Made by a program: the position numbers and the translations under genes. The notes under the pieces were generated by a model. It worked only from the letters and a program-made list of their open reading frames with translations, was not told where the DNA came from and ran no database searches. A stretch of 64,000 bases of DNA, taken from positions 86,231,213 through 86,295,212 of the forward strand of contig CM044310.1 in the NCBI GenBank assembly GCA_024291935.2, in the 5' to 3' direction. Below are positions 1-10,476 of this stretch, piece after piece. The stretch is from Okapia johnstoni. Taxonomy: Eukaryota; Chordata; Mammalia; Artiodactyla; Giraffidae. Position 1 is the first letter of the stretch, and each line of letters opens with the position of its first letter.

Positions 1-574
1 ACTATTTTCTGATGTATGCATGTGTAGCTTCCTTCTTGGAAAATATATTTTAAAATTTGTTAGATTTCAAATAGGCTGCACCTGCATGCTGATGGTGGTC
101 CTCTTCCTACCTGCTAACTTTTTTCATATTCCCATTTGTTTCCTGGAGGGATGGCCTGTTTATCACTGACTCCTCTGAAAGACTGGACTCATCCAGGAAG
201 ATAGCTGACATTGGCTACAGAGCATCTCCTACTGGGATGGGACTGGGGATCCACCCCCCTTCCTGAAAAGCAACGATACTTGATTTCAATCAAATAGCAC
301 TGGCTGGGAAATGACCCCCTGGGCACAAATAGTAGCATTCAGACATGCAGAGTGTGGTTGGCTGATGGATGGGTCAGCTGGAGAAAGAAGGGGGTCTGCT
401 TTGACTGAGGAGACCAGCACAAACACCCCACGATGGTCATATATGCCATCATCTGACTGTGCCCACCTTCTTTAACATTTATTACGTGTGCTCATTATGA
501 CTGGTATCCAGGGGCCTCCAGCCCCAGACACTCACTCAGGGACAGGTGGCCTTCCGCTGCAGGGTTTCCGGTCA
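1..574. other. Unassigned single-copy-looking sequence
   Basis: I see no SINE, LINE or LTR signature and no open frame worth reporting. Base composition is ordinary. It may continue an element lying to the left of the window. Confidence 0.5.
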
Positions 575-810
575 GAAATTCACAACAATGAGGACTCCAA
601 GTTCACCAGCCCGATTGGCAGTGCTTTCTGAGAAGCCCAACAGATGGGCTCTAATTGCAGACCTGTTGTGGGGACATTGTTAACAAACACACAAGTAGCT
701 GTATACAGGGCTTTTTGGAACCGAATGTGACTTGGCAGCTGGGGATGGCGATCTAATTACCAACATCTGAGTTTCTTGTTTAATGAAGGGGAATGTGGAA
801 AACGGCCGTG
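575..810. promoter_or_regulatory. Candidate conserved non-coding element
   Basis: Repeat-free block with several developmental-factor-like words: CTAATTGC at 651, a near-palindromic ATTGTTAACAAAC at 676-688 (HNF1/forkhead-like) and ATCTAATTAC at 751-760 (homeodomain-like). No usable open frame crosses it. Regulatory function is inferred from motif density only; conservation was not tested. Confidence 0.25.
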
Positions 811-1264
811 CTAGAGGCAGCCGGGGAATGAAGGCAGCCAGGGCGGTGACTGCACTGCGCCCGCACACTCTCTGGGCAGCCGGGTGCCTTCGTGTCAACC
901 ATGCACCTTCTCTCCCCTCTCCCCGGAGTCCAAACATCACTTTTGGGAGAGAGGGTGGAATTCGTGGGATCCTTAGGTATCAACCATGGACTGTTAGAGA
1001 ACAGCATAGTTGGGGACACGCTGGTCCATTAACATCCATCAGATTTTTCTTCTTAGATCATCAAGTTGGCATTCCAGGAAAAATATACCATGTTTAACAT
1101 ATGGCTTCCTGTATCTTCATGCATAACTCTATTTAACCTTGAGATACCTTTGCCCCATTTTCACAGTTCACACATTTCTAATAATACTTGTTCAGGCTTC
1201 TGTATACTTGCTTGTCCAAGTGCTATTTTAAGCACTTTACCTGATTAGTTCATTGACTCTTTTT
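811..1264. other. Unassigned sequence
   Basis: No recognised repeat. A 104-codon open frame on the plus strand (783-1097) has no domain-like composition or splice context and is treated as chance. Confidence 0.45.
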
Positions 1265-1272
1265 TCTAAATT

Positions 1273-1397
1273 ATTATTTTTCTTTCTTTCTTTCTTGCCA
1301 AGCCACATGGCTCGCAGGATCTTAGCTCCATGACCAGGGACTGAACTCAGGCAGTGAGAGTGCTGAGTCTTAACCACTTGGCCACCAAGGAACCCCC
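1273..1397 (-). mobile_element. CHR-type tRNA-Glu SINE
   Basis: Read in reverse, it opens with a degraded form of the CHR head (GGACTTCCCTGGTGGTCCAG-like) and carries the B-box-like region near 1325-1345. The A-tail has become a CTTT/AAAG microsatellite at 1278-1295. An 8-base target-site duplication, TCTAAATT, is visible at 1265-1272 and 1398-1405. Confidence 0.85.
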
Positions 1398-1423
1398 TCT
1401 AAATTGTTTTTTAATTTTTAAAA

Positions 1424-1765
1424 TTGTATTTCTTCTAACTCTATTGAGGTATGATTGACAAATAAAATATTGTATCCATTAAGGCTGTACGATGTGATTT
1501 TTTTCAAAGGTGTACCACATGATAATTTAATATATGTTGTGAAATGATCACCATAATCAAGGTAATTAACATCTCCATCGCCTCACATAGTGACCATTTT
1601 GTGTGTGTGTATGTGTCATGAGAACACTTAAGATCTATTTTCTTACCAGATTGCCGGTATACAAGATAAGTATTGTTAACTGTAATCAGCAAGCTGTACA
1701 TGAAATTTCAGAACTTATTTATCTTATAAATGAAAGTTTGCACCCTTGAACCAGTATCTCCCCAT
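1424..1765 (-). mobile_element. Old L1 (L1M-type) 3' end
   Basis: The plus strand reads as the complement of the mammalian L1 3' UTR, beginning with ATTGAGGTATGATTGACA (the end of the element) and running through the characteristic AATGATCACCATAATCAAGG and CTTATTTATCTTATAA words. Diverged, no open frame. The exact subfamily cannot be given. Confidence 0.7.
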
Positions 1766-1780
1766 TTCTCCCACTCCTCA

Positions 1781-1895
1781 TTTAATCCTTCAAGTAACCC
1801 TAATACATAGATGGCATTCTTGCTTCCAGTTTACAGATGAAGAAATTGAGGTACAGAGAAGTTAGGTTGCCTCTTGGGGAGAGGTTGGCCTCAGG
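1781..1895 (-). mobile_element. MIR SINE fragment
   Basis: Complement of the MIR core: TTTAATCC near 1781 and TTTACAGATGAAGAAATTGAG at 1831-1851, then a GAGAAGTTAGGTTGCC segment. Ends in a GC-richer stretch I cannot assign. Confidence 0.65.
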
Positions 1896-1982
1896 TTAGG
1901 TTCCAGCCTCAGGATGACTTATCTGATGTTAGTCATGACTGGCACTCAAGGAGGGTTTGGTGAGTCCCAGACACTGAGCTTT

Positions 1983-2165
1983 ACAGGCCTGATCTAGTTA
2001 AGCCTCCAATACCTTTATGAGGCAGACGCCTACCATTGTCTCTGAGACTTGGAACTGAGGGTCAGAAGACTGAGTAACACACTCAAGTCACAGAGCTCGT
2101 GCTCTGCTGAGCTGGGATTCAAACTCAGAGTGCCTTCTCGGAGACTCACTGTCCTGTCACTTTAT
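1983..2165 (-). mobile_element. MIR SINE
   Basis: Second reverse MIR, with TATGAGGCAG at 2016, the GAACTGAGGGTCAGA core and GCTGGGATTCAAACTCAG at 2110-2127, ending in the TCACTGTCC head region. Separate from the preceding copy, since core elements recur in the same order. Confidence 0.65.
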
Positions 2166-2270
2166 GAGAAAAGGACGAGATGTGGCATCACCGCAGAGGT
2201 TCTTTTTGTTTTTGAGGTCCTTAACCTTGTGGTCACAATGTCCATTTAAGAGGGTCCATGGAAGAAGCTG

Positions 2271-2497
2271 GGGCTTTCCAGGTAGCTAAGTGGTAAAGAA
2301 TCTACCTGCTAATGCAGGAGACACAGGAGATGCAGATTCAATCCCTGGGTCGGGAAGATCCCCTGGAGGAGGGCATGGCAACCCACTCCAGTATTCTTGC
2401 CTGGAAATCCCATGAACAGGGGAGCCTGGTTGGCTACAGTCCATGGGTTTGCAAAAAAAATTGGATACGATTGAGGAACTAACACTTTCACATTTCA
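2271..2497 (+). mobile_element. Bov-tA/Bov-A2 SINE
   Basis: Full-length: tRNA-like head GGGCTTTCCAGGTAGCTAAG, the GGTCGGGAAGATCCCCTGGA box, and the BovB-related tail ending at the altered GGATACGATTGAGGAAC. The tail carries an inserted poly-A stretch at 2453-2460. Confidence 0.92.
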
Positions 2498-2554
2498 CTT
2501 CAATTCTAACTTCAACAAAAGAGAAATAAATTCACCCTAAGCAATAACAGAAAA

Positions 2555-2772
2555 GCACCATAGAGTGTGATCAAAGAGCATGGATTCTAGAACCAGACTG
2601 CCAGAGTTCCAATCTTGATTCTTTCAGCAAACACAACTTAGCAACCCTGGGCAAGTCACACATTCTCTCTGCCTCAGGTTCTCTATCTGAAAAATGGGAA
2701 TGAAATAAATGAGCTAATACATGCAAAGTGCTTGGAATAGTATCTGACCAGAGTAAACTGTTCAACAGATGA
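2555..2772 (+). mobile_element. MIR SINE, near full length
   Basis: Shows, in order, GAGCATGGATTCTAGAACCAG (head), CTGGGCAAGTCACACATTC, TCAGGTTCTCTATCTGAAAA (core) and AATAAATGAGCTAATACATGC (tail). Confidence 0.75.
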
Positions 2773-2794
2773 AATCAATGTGGGCTAATGTTTC

Positions 2795-3168
2795 AGTTAT
2801 CTACCATAATTTGGCACATACTAAATAAACAAAAACCCAATGGGTTAAAAGTTCATGGGTCTGCTGGGAGGATGGGTGATTCTGCTGGGCTGGGCCAGGC
2901 TCAGTCAGGGGTCTCTGATCTGCTGATAGGTCACCTGTGGATTGATTTTGTGGCCCTTGGCCATATTTGTTCACATCTTGGGAGTTGGCTGGCTATCAGT
3001 CAATCTAGGATGGCCTCCCTCTCTGCTCCATGTGGTTAGTAGGCTTGTTTAGGCACATTCCCTGGTGGTGGCAGAGTCCAGAGAAGCATGCAAGGTGTTG
3101 TGAGGCCTAGGTTTGGAGCTGGCACCATCACTTCTGCTATAGTCTGTTGGCCAAAGCCAGACATAAGT
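2795..3168 (+). mobile_element. ERVL-type solo LTR remnant (MLT2-like)
   Basis: The order of words CAGTTATCTACCATAA, GGCTGGGCCAGGCTCAG, AGGATGGCCTCCCTC and CATCACTTCTGC...GTTGGCCAAAGCCAG matches my memory of MLT2-class LTRs. There is no internal retroviral sequence and no open frame. Family assignment is by recall, so MLT2 is tentative. Confidence 0.5.
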
Positions 3169-3230
3169 TCAGCCCATATTTACATGCTTAAGTCCTAAAC
3201 CCTAGTACCTTAGAATGTGACTATATCTGG

Positions 3231-3448
3231 TGTTTGTTGTTGTTGCTTAGTCGCTAAGTCATGTCTGACTCTTTGTGATTCCATGGATTGTAGCCCTCCA
3301 GGCTCCTCTGTCCATGGAATTCTCCAGGCAAGAATCCTGGAAGGGATTGCCATTTCCTTCTCCAGGGGATCTTCCTGACCAGGGATTAAACCATGTCTCC
3401 TGCTTGGCAGGCAGATTCTTTACTACTGAGCCACCAGGGAAGCTCCCA
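3231..3448 (-). mobile_element. Bov-A2/Bov-tA SINE inside the MaLR LTR
   Basis: Reverse SINE from the TTGTTGTTGTTGCTTAGTCGC tail to the GCCACCAGGGAAGC head. A 6-base duplication, ATCTGG, occurs at 3225-3230 and 3449-3454. Confidence 0.9.
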
Positions 3449-3478
3449 ATCTGGAAATAGGGCCTTTAAAAAGATGAT

Positions 3479-4160
3479 AATGAACCTAGAAATTATCAGA
3501 CTGAATGATAAGTCAGACAGAGAATGCCAAATATCATATGATATCACTTACATGTGGAATCTAGAAAAAAAATTGTACAAATGAACTTATTTATAAAACA
3601 AATATAGAGTTACAGATGGTAGAAAACAAGCTTATAGTTACCAAGGGGGAAAAGGAGGGAGTGATAAATTGGGACATCAGGATTCACATAGACATACAAC
3701 TATATATAAAACAGACAACTAATAAGGACCTACTGTATAGCACAGGGAACTCTACTCAATACTCTGTAATGGCCTATATGGGAAAAGAATCTAAAAAAGA
3801 GTGATATATGTTTATGTATGGGGCTTCCCCGGTGGCTCAGTGGTAAAGAATCTGCCTGCAATGCAGAAGTTGCAGGAGATGCAAGTTCAGTCCCTGTGTC
3901 TGGAAGATGCCCTGGAGAGCATGGCTACCTACTCTGATATTCTTACCTGGAGAATCCCATGGATAGAGAAGCCTGGCAGGCTACAGTCCATAGGGTTGCG
4001 AAGAGTCAGACACGACTGAAGTGACTTGGCATACACACATATAAGTTTAACTGATTAACTTGGCTGTACAACTGAAACCAACACAACATTGTAAATCAAT
4101 TATACATTTTTAATCAATTTTTAATAAAAAATCAAGTTTTCAAATTTTAATTAAAAAAAT
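3479..4160 (+). mobile_element. 5'-truncated L1 inserted in the MaLR LTR
   Basis: L1 3' end: ATCACTTACATGTGGAATC at 3543, CTACTGTATAGCACAGGGAAC at 3731-3751, CACAACATTGTAAATCAATT near 4082 and an A-rich end. A perfect 11-base duplication, AAAAAGATGAT, flanks it at 3468-3478 and 4161-4171. It is itself cut by a SINE at 3820-4042. Confidence 0.85.
3820..4042 (+). mobile_element. Bov-tA SINE inside the L1
   Basis: Starts GGGGCTTCCCCGGTGGCTCAG, ends GACACGACTGAAGTGACTTG with a CA-rich tail. It is the youngest layer of the stack because it interrupts the L1 that interrupts the LTR. Confidence 0.92.
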
Positions 4161-4446
4161 AAAAAGATGATTAAGGTAAAATGAGGTCGTATGGGTGGGG
4201 TCCTAATCCATTACGACTGGTGTCTTTATCAGAAGAGAAGATCAGGACACAGGTGTGCACAGACCATGTGAGGAGTCAGGGAGAAGATGGCCATCTATAA
4301 GGCAAGAAGAGAGGCCTCAGAAGAAACCAACCTTGCCCACACCTTGATCTTGGAGTTCTGCCAAGATGTATAAGAAAGAATATATTTCTGTTGTTGAAGC
4401 CGTTGGTCTGTATAGTTCTTTGTTGTGGTGGCCCTACAAACTAATA

Positions 4447-4755
4447 CAGATTTTGGTTGGGCAACAGACTTTACTTCTTGACGTGAGGAGGTGCCGCAAT
4501 AACATTGCAAACAACGTGTTCATAGAGAGGCATGAAAAACTGGGGTCGTTTTTGCCATCAATTTACTGCCCCTAGAGATGGGTGTGGAGAGCTGAGCTCA
4601 TCAATATGGCAGAGAGAGAGTGATGGGGTGGAAATCAGGAAGCTTGGCTATACTCCCAACTCTGCCTTCACTGTGCCTTGGTTTCCTCATCTGTGTTGTG
4701 AGGGGGCAGGATCAGCTTTTGCTATGTTTTCCCACAGCTCTGATAGTTAGGGATC
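4447..4755. other. Unassigned; possible weak MIR trace
   Basis: No confident element. TTGGTTTCCTCATCTGTG at 4679-4696 resembles the MIR core on the plus strand, but the flanks do not support a full call. Confidence 0.35.
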
Positions 4756-5275
4756 AAGCTCCTATGACAAACTTAGACAGCATATTAAAAAACCAAAATA
4801 TCACTTCGCTGACAAAGGTCCATCTAGTCAAAGCTACGGTTTTTCCAGTAGTCGTGTACAGTTGTGAGAGATGGACCATAAAGAAGACTGACCACCGAAG
4901 AATTGATGCTTTTGAACTGTGGTGCTGGAGAAGACACTTGAGAGCCTTGGACTGCAAGGAGATCCAACCAGTCCATCCTAAAGGAAATCAACTCTGAGTA
5001 TTCAATGGAAGGACTAATGCTGAAGCTGAAACTCTAATACTTTGGCCATGTGATGCAAAGAGCTGACTCATTGGAAAAGACCCTGACGCTAAGAAAGATT
5101 AAGGGCAAGAAGAGAAGGGGGTGACGGAAAATGAGATGGTTGGATGGCATCACTAACTCAATGGATATGAGTTTGAGCAAATTCTGGGAGATAGTGAAGG
5201 CCAGGGAAACTTTGCATGCTGCAATTCACAGGGTTGCAAAAAGCAGGACACGACTGAAAAACTGAACAACAACAA
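4756..5275 (+). mobile_element. BovB LINE, 3' fragment
   Basis: Covers the end of the RT ORF and the 3' terminus. In translation the RIDAFELWCWRR block is readable at about 4897-4935, then frameshifts and stops follow. It ends at GACACGACTGAAAAACTGAAC. Diverged, with no functional frame. Confidence 0.88.
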
Positions 5276-5925
5276 TAAGCCCCAGGCTCCTGCCGACCTC
5301 TCCAGTGTCTAAGTCTAAGTTTGAATCAGGAAAAGACACTCCTCCACTGGCCCTATGGGGATTTCACCCTCAACCTCACCAATAACTGCTTCCTACCCAC
5401 AGACAGAGGGCACCTGCCCAGGAGCATTTACCTAACACTGCCTAACAAAGAGAAACCCTGCTTCAAAGCTTTGAATAAAGGAAAAGCCAACAGTAGTATC
5501 TTTCCTGTTATCTCCTGGACTAGCCCCCATCCCCTCAGGAGGGCAACATAATTGAGTATGGATTTGGGGGAGCTTTGCTTGTGGCCTTTGGAGAATCTGA
5601 CTGACAGTAGCAATCAGAACGGAAAACTCAGACAAGTAAGAATGAATGGGATCCCAGCAAAAAAGAGCTATTAGAAGAGGAGGCAGAGCTATGGAGAGGG
5701 AACATTTGGCAAATCTGAATCACAACCGTCAGGAGACTCAGATGAGATGAGCACCAGGTTATGAGATTTCCCCTAGTAAACACGGTAGAATCCTTCAGCT
5801 GGTGAAATTGTGGATAGGCCCAGTGAAACGGCCAAACTTTTGAAAACTCCATGAAGGAATGTCACAGATGCCTGAGAATCAACAAACCCCATAATATAAT
5901 AGTAAATCAACAATCCCATAATGAT
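5276..5925. other. Unassigned sequence
   Basis: No recognised repeat or convincing frame. The longest frames (76 codons plus, 74 codons minus) overlap each other and lack splice context. Confidence 0.45.
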
Positions 5926-5927
5926 AA

Positions 5928-6160
5928 CAAATTGGGTTCTTACTATCTGCCAGACACTGATGGATATATTTTAAGTGTATGAGTTCATTGCACCTTTACC
6001 AAAGTCCTGCGAGGTAGATACTAAAATCCTGTTACCATTATTTGTACAGAAAAGGCAGAGAAGCAAAGGAAAATTGGCTGTCTCACCCAAGTCTCATGGC
6101 TAATAAGGAATAGAGTTGCACTTGAACTTGGGCAGGTTGTGTCAAAAGCCCAGCATCTTA
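5928..6160 (-). mobile_element. MIR SINE
   Basis: Reverse MIR with TTCTTACTATCTGCCAGACAC, CTGCGAGGTAGATACTA at 6007, a degenerate TGTACAGAAAAGGCAGAGAAG core and CCAGCATCTTA at its end. Confidence 0.7.
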
Positions 6161-6211
6161 AATGTTTTTGTTAAATTGAGTCTCCGTATTTTCTAGAGCC
6201 TGGATGTGAGA

Positions 6212-6262
6212 GATGGAAAATGTCCCATTTTATAGATGAGGAAACTGAGGCCCAGAGGGGTC
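6212..6262 (-). mobile_element. MIR core fragment
   Basis: Only the conserved core is readable: TTTTATAGATGAGGAAACTG at 6228 followed by AGGCCCAGAGGGG. Confidence 0.5.
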
Positions 6263-6329
6263 TTCCAGTAGCACCAGTTGTCTTCACTCTACTCATCATG
6301 CTATGTCCTTTTTCACTCGACAGTCTCAT

Positions 6330-6475
6330 CCTCTGAGTCTATCTGATGAACTTTTACTTACTGGCTAAGATTCAGCTCAAGTGGCACCCTCTCTGGGAAC
6401 CTTCTCTCATCACCTCAGGCAAATCATGTTTTTCCTCTTTTGGCTCCCACAGAATTCGGCTTGTGTCCTTATTAG
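6330..6475 (+). mobile_element. L2 fragment
   Basis: GATTCAGCTCAAGTGGCACCC, then GGGAACCTTCTCTCATCACC and TTGGCTCCCACAGAA match the sense strand of the L2 3' region. Short and diverged. Confidence 0.55.
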
Positions 6476-6637
6476 TGTGTCTTTCATATGCAGTAAGTAT
6501 TTTCTTTTCTCTTTTTGGAATTCTTGAAAAAGTCAATTGCATAACGGATACATTTTAAATATTCATGTTCCCATCAGCTAGAATTTATGTTTGTTAACAT
6601 TTAGCCATATTAGTTACAAAAGTTGTTTAAACAGAGA

Positions 6638-7701
6638 GTTCAGTTCAGTTCAGTCGCTCAGCCGTGTCCCACTCTTTGCGACCCCATGAATCACAGCACG
6701 TCAGGCCTCCCTGTCCATCACCAACTCCTGGAGTTTACCCAAACCCATGTCCATCGAGTCGGTGATGCCATCCAACCATCTCATCCTCTGTCGTCCCCTT
6801 CTCCTCCTGCCCCCAATCCTTCCCAGCATCGGGGTCTTTTCCAATGAATCAACTCTTTGCATGAGGTGGCCAAAGTATTGGAGTTTCAGCTTCAACATCA
6901 GTCCTTCCAATGAACACCCAGGACTGATCTCCTTTAGGATGGACTGGCTGGATCTCCTTGCAGTCCAAGGGACTCTCAAGAGACTTCTCCAGCACCACAG
7001 TTCAAAAGCATCAATTCTTCGGTGCTCAGCTTTCTTCACCGTCCAACTCTCACATCCATACATGACCACTGGAAAAACCATCGCCTTGACTGGACGGACC
7101 TTTGTTGGCAAAGTAATGTCTCTGCTTTTTAATATGCTGTCTAGGTTGGTCATAACTTTCCTTCCAAGGAGTAAGCGTCTTTTAATTTCATGGCTGCAAT
7201 CACCATCAGCAGTGATTTTGGGGCCCCCCAAAATAAAATCTGACACTGTTTCCACTGTTCCCCCATCTATTTGCCATGAAGTGATGGGACCAGATGCCAT
7301 GATCTTAGTTTTCTGAACATTGAGCTTTAAGCCAACTTTTTCACTCTCCTCTTTCACTTTCATCAAGAGGCTCTTTAGTTCTCCTTCGCTTTCTGCCATA
7401 AAGGTGGTGTCGTCTGCATATCTGAGGTTATTGATATTTCTCCCAGCAATCTTGATTCCAGCTTGTGTTTCTCCCAGCCCAGAGTTTCTCATGATGTACT
7501 CTGCACATAATTAAATAAGCAGGATGACAATATACAGCTTTGACGTACTCCTTTTCCTATTTGGAACCAGTCTGTTGTTCCATGTCCAGTTCTAACTGTT
7601 GCTTCCTGACCTGCATACAGGTTTCTCAAGAGACAGGTCAGACGGTTTGGTATTTCCATCTCTTTCAGAATTTTCCACAGTTTATTGTGATCCACAAAAG
7701 C
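6638..7701 (-). mobile_element. BovB LINE, 5'-truncated insertion
   Basis: Reverse BovB from its 3' terminus (GTTCAGTTCAGTTCAGTCGC, beginning at 6638) into the RT domain near 7700. A perfect 11-base duplication, TTAAACAGAGA, flanks it at 6627-6637 and 7702-7712, so this is one clean target-primed insertion. Divergence is modest and most of the frame is still readable. Confidence 0.93.
6660..7695 (-). pseudogene. Broken BovB reverse transcriptase (C-terminal half)
   Basis: Two minus-strand frames make up this RT remnant: one from 7695 to 7489 with the RT fingers/palm segment ending near QIGKGVRQSCILSS, and one from 7492 to 6701 containing the catalytic YADDTTF motif, GLKLNVQKTKIMASG and the RIDAFELWCWR region. 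The frames meet at about 7490 with a disruption, so the enzyme is split. The upstream endonuclease is absent through 5' truncation. Non-functional remnant of a mobile-element protein, not a host gene. Confidence 0.85.
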
Positions 7702-7879
7702 TTAAACAGAGAACTTGAACATAATTAATAAACCAGAGGGTTTTTTTTAAAAAAATAAAAGATATAAAAAAATCACAGGTGAAGTTGAAGTACCACAAGT
7801 ACAGTCCACTTTTCCTTCTTGCCCATTGGCATGAATCTGTTGAGCATTCTGAAGATCGATTTTTAAATTTATATGTGTC

Positions 7880-8664
7880 TATTTACCAATGTGTGTGTGT
7901 GAAATGTAACATGTATTCAGAAAATAACCAAGAAATATATGTGTACAGGGTGACAAGCGGTTGATATCTACCACCAATGACAAAAAGAAAACATTGCAAA
8001 TACCCCAAAGATTCAATGCACTTCCTCCCTGGTTATAATCTTTCCTCTTCTTGATCACCAATAGATTCTTAGACAATGTAATATAGCTTTTCAAGGTTTT
8101 GACCTTGGTGTAAATGGAATCACTCAGTAAATGTTCTTTCTTGTCTTGCTGCTTAGGCATGATGTTGCAACTTTGAAATGGTATGTGTGCATAGGATGCC
8201 ATTGAATGACATACCTCAATTTATTTATTCATTTGCCAAGGGATAGGCATTTGATCTTTTCCCAGTTTGCAGCAACTACAAGAACCTTGTTGTTTTGAGT
8301 GTTTTTGCCTATGTCTGCTGGTTTACATTGCACGTATTTTTCTAGGACATGTGCCTAGTGGAAGAATTGCTATGTCGATGACTCCGGTTGCACTGGTGGT
8401 GGTTTAGTAGCTAAGTCGTGTCCAACTCTTGTGACCCCATGGACTGCAGCCCACGAGGCTCCTCTGTCCATTGGATGTCCTAGGCAAGAATACTGGAGTG
8501 GGTTGCCATTTCCTCCTCCAGGGGATCTTGCTGACCCAGGGATCAAACCTGATCTGCTGCATTGCAGGTAGTCTCCTTCATTGCAGGCAGATTGTTTACC
8601 GACTGAGACAACAGGGAAGACCCTGGATAATGCCAAACTGCTTTCTAAGAGTCTGAACTCTTAA
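7880..8664 (-). mobile_element. Old L1 3' end, split by a SINE
   Basis: Complement of L1 3' sequence: GTGTAAATGGAATCACTCAG at 8109, TTTATTTATTCATTTGCC at 8220, CATTTGATCTTTTCCCAG and TGTGCCTAGTGGAAGAATTG. It resumes after the SINE with AATGCCAAACTGCTTTCTAAG at 8629. The 5' limit is uncertain. Confidence 0.65.
8390..8624 (-). mobile_element. Bov-A2/Bov-tA SINE inside L1
   Basis: Reverse element: GTAGCTAAGTCGTGTCCAAC (tail), AGGCAAGAATACTGGAGTGG and GATCAAACCTGATCTGC, ending at ACTGAGACAACAGGGAAG. It has a small internal duplication of the TTGCAGGTAG/TTGCAGGCAG segment near 8563-8590. Confidence 0.9.
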
Positions 8665-9575
8665 CTGTAATATCAAACTCCCTTACCAAAAGAATGTGTT
8701 GAAGAAATACATGGGTTTTCAAAAAAGCAATATAATGACTACAAGGAGGGGGGTGGCATTACCTAGTATCAGAGGCTGGGAACCTAAGCATCTGTCTACT
8801 GAAGGAGCATCTCCCTACGGCACCTGAAGGCTGTGGACCCCAGAATTAGCTGAAATCAGCTTCCCTGGAGGGTTGTAAGGAACTCATCGCACTCATCCAA
8901 CTCTAACTGGATGGCATCTGCTGACAAAGCAGAAGAATAGATGTTCGCACTGATGTGGACTTTATCTCTTGACTGGTTCATTACATTCTACCCAGAGCAG
9001 CACATACAAGCAGTCACCAGCAGGCAGCCAGAACACTAAGGGCTACTCAAGCTGCACTGGATGGCCCCTGCCTCAGTTTCCTTTTTGCTTTTCAGAGACT
9101 CCTGGGGACTCAGAATTATCGCAGTGATCCAGATTCAAGGTCCTCTTGGGGGTGGCTCTAGTATATGCCCCTTCCACTTTTATCCCCAATATCCTCAAAA
9201 GGACCCCAACAGGGTCTCCCCGAATGACTGGGAAGCCCCTTCATTATTCTGCCCAATATGTCAGCAAAGGCTGTGTACAAATCCAAGGATTCTCTTGCCA
9301 AATGTACAGCCTGTTCCCCAGGCTTTCATGTTATAATGAAATGGAGAACAAGCAAGACATCTTAATATCCTATTCTACTAGAAAGTGAGATTTCCCCCCA
9401 GCTTAATAGATAAATTAATATCATCAAACATTCTGAAAAGATCCTTTGTGAAAACGTCTCTCTTGCCAAAAAGAAAAGTTTATTATAAAACTGGAGAAAT
9501 TTGTTTCAACTTGTAAAAAGCCCTATGCTCAGTGGTGAATTTGGTTCCCCTCCCTTTTTTCCCCCCTTCTTCAAT
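8665..9575. other. Unassigned sequence
   Basis: About 900 bases without a recognised element. Overlapping plus-strand frames at 9061-9388 have no domain-like features. Confidence 0.45.
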
Positions 9576-9689
9576 TAATTTCACACTAATCCATTTCTTT
9601 ATCAGGCGTTGGAGTGAATGCGTGTGGAGTGAGTGATGATGATGAAGGGGCAATGGAGGTGTTTGGCTCTGTAATTTCATCCTTGAATT

Positions 9690-9965
9690 TTGTGATTACT
9701 AACAGGACAACTTTTTTAATTTGCTCTTTTGTCTGGATTCCCTGGCTGGCAATCTGCTTGGTGAGCTCGGCTTTTTAATCAATCACCTAGATAATCAAAT
9801 GTCACTGGCTATCTGCTCCGTGTAATTACTTTTGCAATTAAAAATCAACCTCAAGTTGCCTCATCTAATTAGAGGGATGGGCAGATTTTCATCTAGATTG
9901 ATTTTTTAATAAATATTGACTTAAAATGCCATAATCTCATCATATTCTTTCATTTTCTTTGTACC
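9690..9965. promoter_or_regulatory. Candidate homeodomain-rich conserved element
   Basis: Repeat-free, AT-rich block with TTAATCAATCA at 9776-9786, TAATTA at 9823-9828, CAATTAAAA at 9835 and the palindrome CTAATTAG at 9865-9872. The complexity is unlike the simple AT tracts nearby. It resembles mammalian developmental enhancers; function and conservation are inferred. Confidence 0.35.
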
Positions 9966-10307
9966 AAAAATCAAACAAATGGAAGAATTAGCAAGCAGAA
10001 GGAATCGTGGGACTTCAAAAGCTTCTGCTGGTTCAGACACACAAAACTATGCTGTACAGAAGCCCAGCTTAGCTCGCCTAATAACAATACTCAAAAGCTT
10101 CCACCTTTTATTGGGAAAAAGAACAAAGCAATCCAACGATTATATTTCACACTGACATTGTTGCAAGCCTACAATTCTAAGGGCTTCTAATTTCATTTGT
10201 CGTGCTGCCAGGGACAATCATTTCTATCAATATTATTATTTCTTTAAAGCAATCCCATACATGCTACATTTTTCCCATACATACTAAAATTTTTAGTCAT
10301 TAGCAGA
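9966..10307. other. Unassigned AT-rich sequence
   Basis: No repeat family recognised. It may be a continuation of the preceding conserved-looking block. Confidence 0.4.
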
Positions 10308-10384
10308 AATATATATATATATATATATACATAGGAATACACACACACACACGTATATATATATATATATATACACACACACAT
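10308..10384. repeat. Compound (AT)n/(AC)n microsatellite
   Basis: (AT)n at about 10309-10329, (AC)n at 10339-10352, a second (AT)n at 10353-10372 and a second (AC)n to 10383. The alternating purine-pyrimidine composition could favour Z-DNA. Confidence 0.97.
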
Positions 10385-10476
10385 CATGCTCGGACCACCA
10401 CTGTGAATTTTCTTAAACATACAAATACCACTACAGGCAGATAATTTTCTCATCTTTGCTGTCTTGGATCTTTTAC

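Larger units (their letters stand above)
3185..4446 (+). mobile_element. MaLR-type LTR split by L1 and SINEs
   Basis: LTR pieces lie at about 3185-3230, 3455-3478 and 4161-4446 and join in order. They include ATGTGACTATATCTGG, ATAGGGCCTTTAAA, GGTAAAATGAGGTCGTATGG, CACCTTGATCTTGGAGTTC and the terminal ACAAACTAATACA. Non-coding solo LTR. The order of interruption dates it as the oldest layer of the local stack. Confidence 0.65.

Noticed and set aside
2795..4446. An endogenous retrovirus with genes
   Set aside because: Only LTR-type non-coding sequence is visible; no internal region or open reading frame of retroviral type was found.
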